From contig CALULO010000008.1 of NCBI GenBank assembly GCA_944321515.1, positions 1-64,000 on the forward strand: 64,000 nt of DNA, given 5' to 3'. A program made the translations under genes and the position numbers. The notes under the pieces are model-generated. The model worked only from the letters and a program-made list of their open reading frames with translations. It ran no database searches and had not been told where the DNA came from. Below, piece after piece: positions 60,753 to 64,000 of this stretch. How positions within the stretch are numbered: the first letter of the stretch is position 1; every line of letters starts with the position of its first letter. The DNA comes from an uncultured Atopobiaceae bacterium (GTDB taxonomy: Bacteria; Actinomycetota; Coriobacteriia; Coriobacteriales; Atopobiaceae).

Positions 60753-61961
60753 CTACGCGTTGAAGACGCGCTCGGACAGGCGCTCGAAGGCCTCCTGGAC
60801 CCGGGAGAGCGGCAGCGCGAGGTTCATGCGGATGTGGCAGGGCCCGTGGAAGGCGCGGCCGTCCTGCCAGTAGACGCCCGCGCGCCAGCCCTCGTGCAGG
60901 ACCCACTCGATGTCGTGGCCGTGCTCGGCGCACCACCCCGAGCAGTCGAGGAACAGCATGTAGGTGCCCTGCGGCCGGAACGCCTCAACGCCCGGGAGAC
61001 GGCTCTCGATGAAGTCGCAGGCCCAGTCGACGTTGCCGGCGATGACCTGGTTGAGCTCGTCGGCCCACGCCCGCCCCTCGGCCCCGTAGGCCCCGACGAG
61101 CGCATGCTGGGAGAGCACGTTCATGGAGTTGTAGTGCGTCTTGGCGCCCTTGGACTCCACGCGGTCGCGCAGGTAGTCGCTGTAGATCACGTGGTAGCTG
61201 CCGATGAGGCCCGCGAGGTTGAAGGTCTTGCTCGGCGCGTAGAGCGCCACGGTGCGGTCGCGGGCGTCCTCGGAGACGGACTGAGTGGGGACATGGGTCA
61301 CGCCCGGGCGGACGATGTCGGACCAGATCTCGTCGGAGATGACGACGCAGTCGTGCGCGCGGTAGATCTCCATCGCGCGCTCGACCTCCCAGCGCTCCCA
61401 GACGCGGCCGCAGGGGTTGTGGGGAGAGCAGAAGATGGCCACGTGGATGTGCCCCTCGGAGAGGCGGCGCTCCATGTCCTCGAAGTCCATGCGCCAGACG
61501 CCCGCCTCGTCGCGCACGAGCGGCGAGAGCACGATCTTGAAGCCGTTGTCCTCGAGGGAGTGGGTGAAGCCCACGTAGGTGGGGCTGTGGACGAGGACGG
61601 CGTCACCCGGGGCGGCGAAGGAGGTGACCGTGGAGACCACGCCGCCGAGCACGCCGTTCTCGTAGCCTATGTAGTCGGGCTTGAGGTCGTCGACGCCCTT
61701 GCGGATGCGGTGCCAGTCGATGATGGCCTGGTAGTAGTCATCGCTCGGACGAAAGTAGCCGAAGGTCGGGTACTGGAGGCGCTCCTCGATGGCACGGGTG
61801 ATGGAGGGGGCCACCGGGAAGTTCATGTCGGCGATCCACATGGGGATGGGGTCGAGGCCGCCCTCGGGGGCGGGGAAGGCGGAGCCCGGCGCGCCGATGG
61901 CGTCGAGCGCAATGGCGTCGTGGCCAGCGCGGTCGAGAATCGAGGTGAAGTCGTAGGTCAT
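60753..61961 (-). CDS. patB: MalY/PatB-type cystathionine beta-lyase
   Basis: 402 residues. PLP-dependent C-S lyase: PMWIADMNFPVAP, GYENGVLGGV, SPHNPCGRVW, ISDEIWSDI and Schiff-base Lys in APSKTFNLAGL. Splits cystathionine to homocysteine or cysteine to H2S. ATG 61961 with AGGAAGG; the longer in-frame reading would pass through the 35-bp repeat. Confidence 0.92.
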   Translation of the reverse strand: MTYDFTSILDRAGHDAIALDAIGAPGSAFPAPEGGLDPIPMWIADMNFPVAPSITRAIEERLQYPTFGYFRPSDDYYQAIIDWHRIRKGVDDLKPDYIGYENGVLGGVVSTVTSFAAPGDAVLVHSPTYVGFTHSLEDNGFKIVLSPLVRDEAGVWRMDFEDMERRLSEGHIHVAIFCSPHNPCGRVWERWEVERAMEIYRAHDCVVISDEIWSDIVRPGVTHVPTQSVSEDARDRTVALYAPSKTFNLAGLIGSYHVIYSDYLRDRVESKGAKTHYNSMNVLSQHALVGAYGAEGRAWADELNQVIAGNVDWACDFIESRLPGVEAFRPQGTYMLFLDCSGWCAEHGHDIEWVLHEGWRAGVYWQDGRAFHGPCHIRMNLALPLSRVQEAFERLSERVFNA

Positions 61962-61975
61962 TGGCTCTTCCTTCC

Positions 61976-62010
61976 TAGTGGGACAAAGGGGACGGAGGTT
62001 TTCGTCCCAC
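61976..62010. repeat. 35-bp inverted repeat, left arm
   Basis: Perfect reverse complement of 63268-63302, checked base by base. Its ends GTGGGAC and GTCCCAC are themselves inverted, so each arm can fold alone. Together the arms bracket exactly one gene, the ubiquitin-like surface protein (outer span 1327 bp). Confidence 0.95.
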
Positions 62011-62072
62011 GTCGATGATGGCACACACGCGGGGTGGGCGCACGGAGGCTTCCACCCGCCCCCGCCCCTTCG

Positions 62073-63050
62073 TCAGAGCCGGCGGCGCAGCGCAAGCAGG
62101 GCAAGGCCCGCAGGAGCCATGAGCGTCGGCAGGGCGGCCTCCCCCGTCGCCGGAAGGGCCTTGCCGCCAGCGTCCTTCTCGCCAGAGCCCTGAGATGAGT
62201 CGGACGACGCGACGGCCTCCCCCGCCGCCCCAGTCCCGGCGGAAACTGCCCCCTCGACGCCCGAGCCGAGGTCCTTCTCGCCGTCCCCCGCAGCGTCGGA
62301 CGCGGCATCGCCCGCCACACCGTCCGCCGCGTCATCGTCGCCCGCGCCGAGGCCCTCGTCGCCGCCCGGCACGCCGTCATCGCCCGGCACGCCGGGCACG
62401 CCGTCACCACCACCCGTGCCGGGGCCGGGGCGCGGCACGACGAGGTCGTCCCACTCGACCTCGTCCGCTCCCTCAGCGTCGAGGAAGAGGGCACCGCACC
62501 CAGGGCAGCGCCAGTGCTCTCGAACGCCGTCCGAGCCCTCGGTCGGGGCGACGGCCTCCACGTACTCGAGCGCCTCGTGCCGGGCCGGGTCGAGCGTGCC
62601 ATACTCCTGGCCGCAGTCCTCGCACGTCGCGAGGTGCGAGCAGGTGGCGTGGCCGCCATGGCACGGCTCGTCCCCGACGTCGTAGGAGCAGCCCGGCACG
62701 GCACACACCCTGGAGTGCGTCCCGTCCCCGTTCCCCTTATAGGTGAGTATGTGGTCGACCAGGTGCAGCGTCGAGTCTTTTGTTACGAAATAATCCTGGA
62801 GAGTGTCCCCCAGACGGGAGAGCTCGGTGCCCGCGAAGAAGAGGTGGGCGGTGGCCGACGTGACGCCCTCCTTGTCGTCGATCTTCTCCCAGACGTCCGA
62901 GATGCGGTCAGTCGGCTCCACCTCAAGGGTGATGTGCTTTCCCCTGAGGGTCTTCACGAAGATCTGCATCGCCTCGGCGGTGGTGGGCATGGCAAGAACG
63001 GCGACAAGGACTACGCCAAGGGCCGCCACAACGGGGAGGGCTCTTCTCAA
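62073..63050 (-). CDS. Secreted LPXTG-anchored protein with ubiquitin-like domain
   Basis: 325 residues from TTG 63050, preceded by AAAGGAAG; an ATG 81 bp upstream has none. Residues 1-27 are a signal peptide ending AEA, so cleavage would expose Met28 as the first residue of a ubiquitin fold (28-98). It opens [19 protein letters not shown] and ends STLHLV; about 43 of 70 aligned residues match eukaryotic ubiquitin. Kept: K6, K11, K29, K33 and the K63 equivalent. Changed: K27 to W, K48 to T, I44 to F. The LRLRGG tail is absent. Next comes a Cys region (116-185, eight Cys, zinc-ribbon-like, with [19 protein letters not shown] as in gut surface proteins), a Gly/Asp/Ala linker, and LPATG (299-303), a hydrophobic stretch and RRRL for sortase anchoring. 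No sortase gene is nearby. Confidence 0.92.
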   Translation of the reverse strand: MRRALPVVAALGVVLVAVLAMPTTAEAMQIFVKTLRGKHITLEVEPTDRISDVWEKIDDKEGVTSATAHLFFAGTELSRLGDTLQDYFVTKDSTLHLVDHILTYKGNGDGTHSRVCAVPGCSYDVGDEPCHGGHATCSHLATCEDCGQEYGTLDPARHEALEYVEAVAPTEGSDGVREHWRCPGCGALFLDAEGADEVEWDDLVVPRPGPGTGGGDGVPGVPGDDGVPGGDEGLGAGDDDAADGVAGDAASDAAGDGEKDLGSGVEGAVSAGTGAAGEAVASSDSSQGSGEKDAGGKALPATGEAALPTLMAPAGLALLALRRRL

Positions 63051-63216
63051 GGGCTTCCTTTCTTCAGGGTCTGCGTGACCGGCGCCCCGCGCCGGCGGCC
63101 CATGATGACACATGCCGGGGCGGTGTGCCAAGGGCAGATTGTCAGCCCGCGGAATTGCCCGTGGAAACAGCGGAGGTGAAGGCCAGCGGGTGCCTCCACC
63201 CCCCCTGCAGCCGTCA

Positions 63217-63262
63217 CAAAAGCGACGAGGGGACGAAGGCGCGAAGCCTCCATCCCCTCGTC
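63217..63262 (-). terminator. Intrinsic terminator of leuB
   Basis: GACGAGGGGACGAAGGC / GCCTCCATCCCCTCGTC (63224-63240 and 63246-63262) form a 17-bp stem with 2 mismatches and a 5-nt loop. On the minus strand it is followed by GCTTTTG. It sits 38 bp past the leuB stop codon. Its strings (GGGACGAA, CCTCCATCCCC) resemble the 35-bp repeat next to it. Confidence 0.85.
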
Positions 63263-63267
63263 CAGAG

Positions 63268-63302
63268 GTGGGACGAAAACCTCCGTCCCCTTTGTCCCAC
63301 TA
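63268..63302. repeat. 35-bp inverted repeat, right arm
   Basis: Perfect inverted partner of 61976-62010. Its last three bases are the leuB stop codon, so the repeat encroaches on that gene's end without changing its product. Confidence 0.95.
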
Positions 63303-64000
63303 GAGGGCGGCGACGATCTTGTCGCCCATGGCGGCGGTGCCGAGCACCATGTCGGACGGGGTGGACGCGTCGGCGATGTCGGCCGTGCGCCAGCCCTCGT
63401 CGAGCACGCGCGTGACCGCCGCGGCCAGCTCGTCTGCGGCCTCGTCCATGCCGAAGCTGTAGCGGAGCATGAGCTCCACGGAGAGGATCTGTGCGATGGG
63501 GTTCGCGATCCCCTGCCCCGCGATGTCGGGGGCGGAGCCGTGGCTCGGCTCGTAGAGCGCCGTGCCGTCGCCGAGGCTTGCGGACGCCAGCATGCCGAGA
63601 GAGCCCGTGAGCATGGAGGCCTCGTCGGAGAGAATGTCGCCGAAGGTGTTCTCGGTCACCAGGACGTCGAACTGGGCCGGGTTGGCAATGAGCTGCATCG
63701 AAGCGTTGTCGACGTACATGTCCTCGAGCTCGACGTCGGGGTACTCTGCGGCGATCCGGTGGGCAACCTCACGCCACATGCGGGAGGTGTCGAGCACGTT
63801 GGCCTTGTCGACGGAGTGGACGCGCCCCCTCCTGCGCCGCGCCGCGTCAAAAGCCCAGCGGACCACGCGGTCGACCTCGTACTCGGAGTACTCGAGGATG
63901 TCGCGGGCAAACTCGCCGCGCGTGCCGCCCACGCCGGCGCCCTCCACGCCCATCGTGCGCTCGTGGCCGCCGAAGTACAGGCCGCCCGTGAGCTCGCGGA
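63300..64000 (-). CDS. leuB: 3-isopropylmalate dehydrogenase, 5' end beyond window
   Basis: Oxidative decarboxylation of 3-isopropylmalate in leucine synthesis. The visible C-terminal 232 residues start [11 protein letters not shown] and contain [38 protein letters not shown] and [12 protein letters not shown]...[13 protein letters not shown] split by two residues, all LeuB signatures. Ends at the 35-bp repeat. About 125 N-terminal residues lie outside the window. Confidence 0.95.
   Translation of the reverse strand, partial: RELTGGLYFGGHERTMGVEGAGVGGTRGEFARDILEYSEYEVDRVVRWAFDAARRRRGRVHSVDKANVLDTSRMWREVAHRIAAEYPDVELEDMYVDNASMQLIANPAQFDVLVTENTFGDILSDEASMLTGSLGMLASASLGDGTALYEPSHGSAPDIAGQGIANPIAQILSVELMLRYSFGMDEAADELAAAVTRVLDEGWRTADIADASTPSDMVLGTAAMGDKIVAAL

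Noticed and set aside
62073..63050. Ubiquitin-like gene as eukaryotic contamination
   Set aside because: It has a bacterial ribosome site, Sec signal peptide, LPATG sorting signal, host-like G+C content, no introns, and is flanked directly by bacterial patB and leuB.
1..64000. tRNA or rRNA genes
   Set aside because: I saw no cloverleaf-like segment with conserved T-loop GGTTCGANNCC in the gaps and no rRNA-like sequence. A tRNAscan run would settle it.

Overview
The window is about two-thirds G+C. It reads as the chromosome of a strictly anaerobic, fermentative, gut-type actinobacterium, most likely class Coriobacteriia near Olsenella/Atopobiaceae. Evidence: class III ribonucleotide reductase only (nrdDG), indolepyruvate:ferredoxin oxidoreductase, two PTS systems, a Gls24/AmaP operon, LPXTG surface anchoring, and strong GGAGG ribosome sites. 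The family-level assignment is inference. No rRNA, tRNA, CRISPR array, prophage or insertion sequence was found. The window cuts gldA at the left edge and leuB at the right edge.

Layout. 1-2.0 kb: glycerol dehydrogenase and a glucose-type EIIA. 2.2-7.1 kb (minus): a BceRS-BceAB-type two-component/ABC resistance module. 7.3-8.6 kb: a Fic AMP-transferase preceded by a duplicated inverted-repeat operator. 8.8-13 kb: acyl-CoA ligase plus iorAB for aryl-pyruvate fermentation, closed by a strong terminator. 13.2-18.8 kb: C_GCAxxG_C_C protein, D-2-hydroxyacid dehydrogenase, AmaP/DUF2273/Asp23 operon, NhaA with a DUF1836 regulator. 19-25 kb: DegV, a repeat array, mtnN-luxS, MscS, PcrA helicase. 25-30 kb: MarR, HAD phosphatase and a mannose-family PTS (IIA, IIB, IIC, IID). 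30-37 kb: hydrolase, repeat island, low-molecular-weight phosphatase, D,D-carboxypeptidase, UppP, universal stress protein, a secreted cell-wall protein. 37-47.5 kb: EamA exporter, M16 protease, then a compact KdpDE-like / Na,K-ATPase-like pump / twin TrkA cation operon. 47.6-50.2 kb: nitroreductase, HAD phosphatase, aminotransferase. 50.2-53.6 kb: nrdDG with paired NrdR boxes. 53.8-57.6 kb: unknown protein and MgtA with a short upstream ORF. 57.7-62 kb: carboxymuconolactone-decarboxylase/cupin/flavodoxin set with a LysR regulator, and a PatB-type C-S lyase. 62-63.3 kb: a secreted protein whose mature N-terminus is a ubiquitin fold, cell-wall anchored by LPATG, between two arms of a perfect 35-bp inverted repeat. 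63.3 kb to the end: leuB.

Three things stand out. (1) The ubiquitin-like LPXTG protein keeps the ubiquitin core but lacks the conjugation tail. (2) A 12-mer, GGCGAGAAGAAC, occurs 14 times exactly, 12 of them in non-coding DNA, usually at or near the apex of inverted repeats whose stems differ from copy to copy. (3) A type IIC (Na,K-ATPase-like) pump sits in one operon with a Kdp-like two-component system and two RCK proteins, with no channel subunit in the window. Intergenic DNA is unusually rich in hairpins and short repeats, while the coding sequences look intact.
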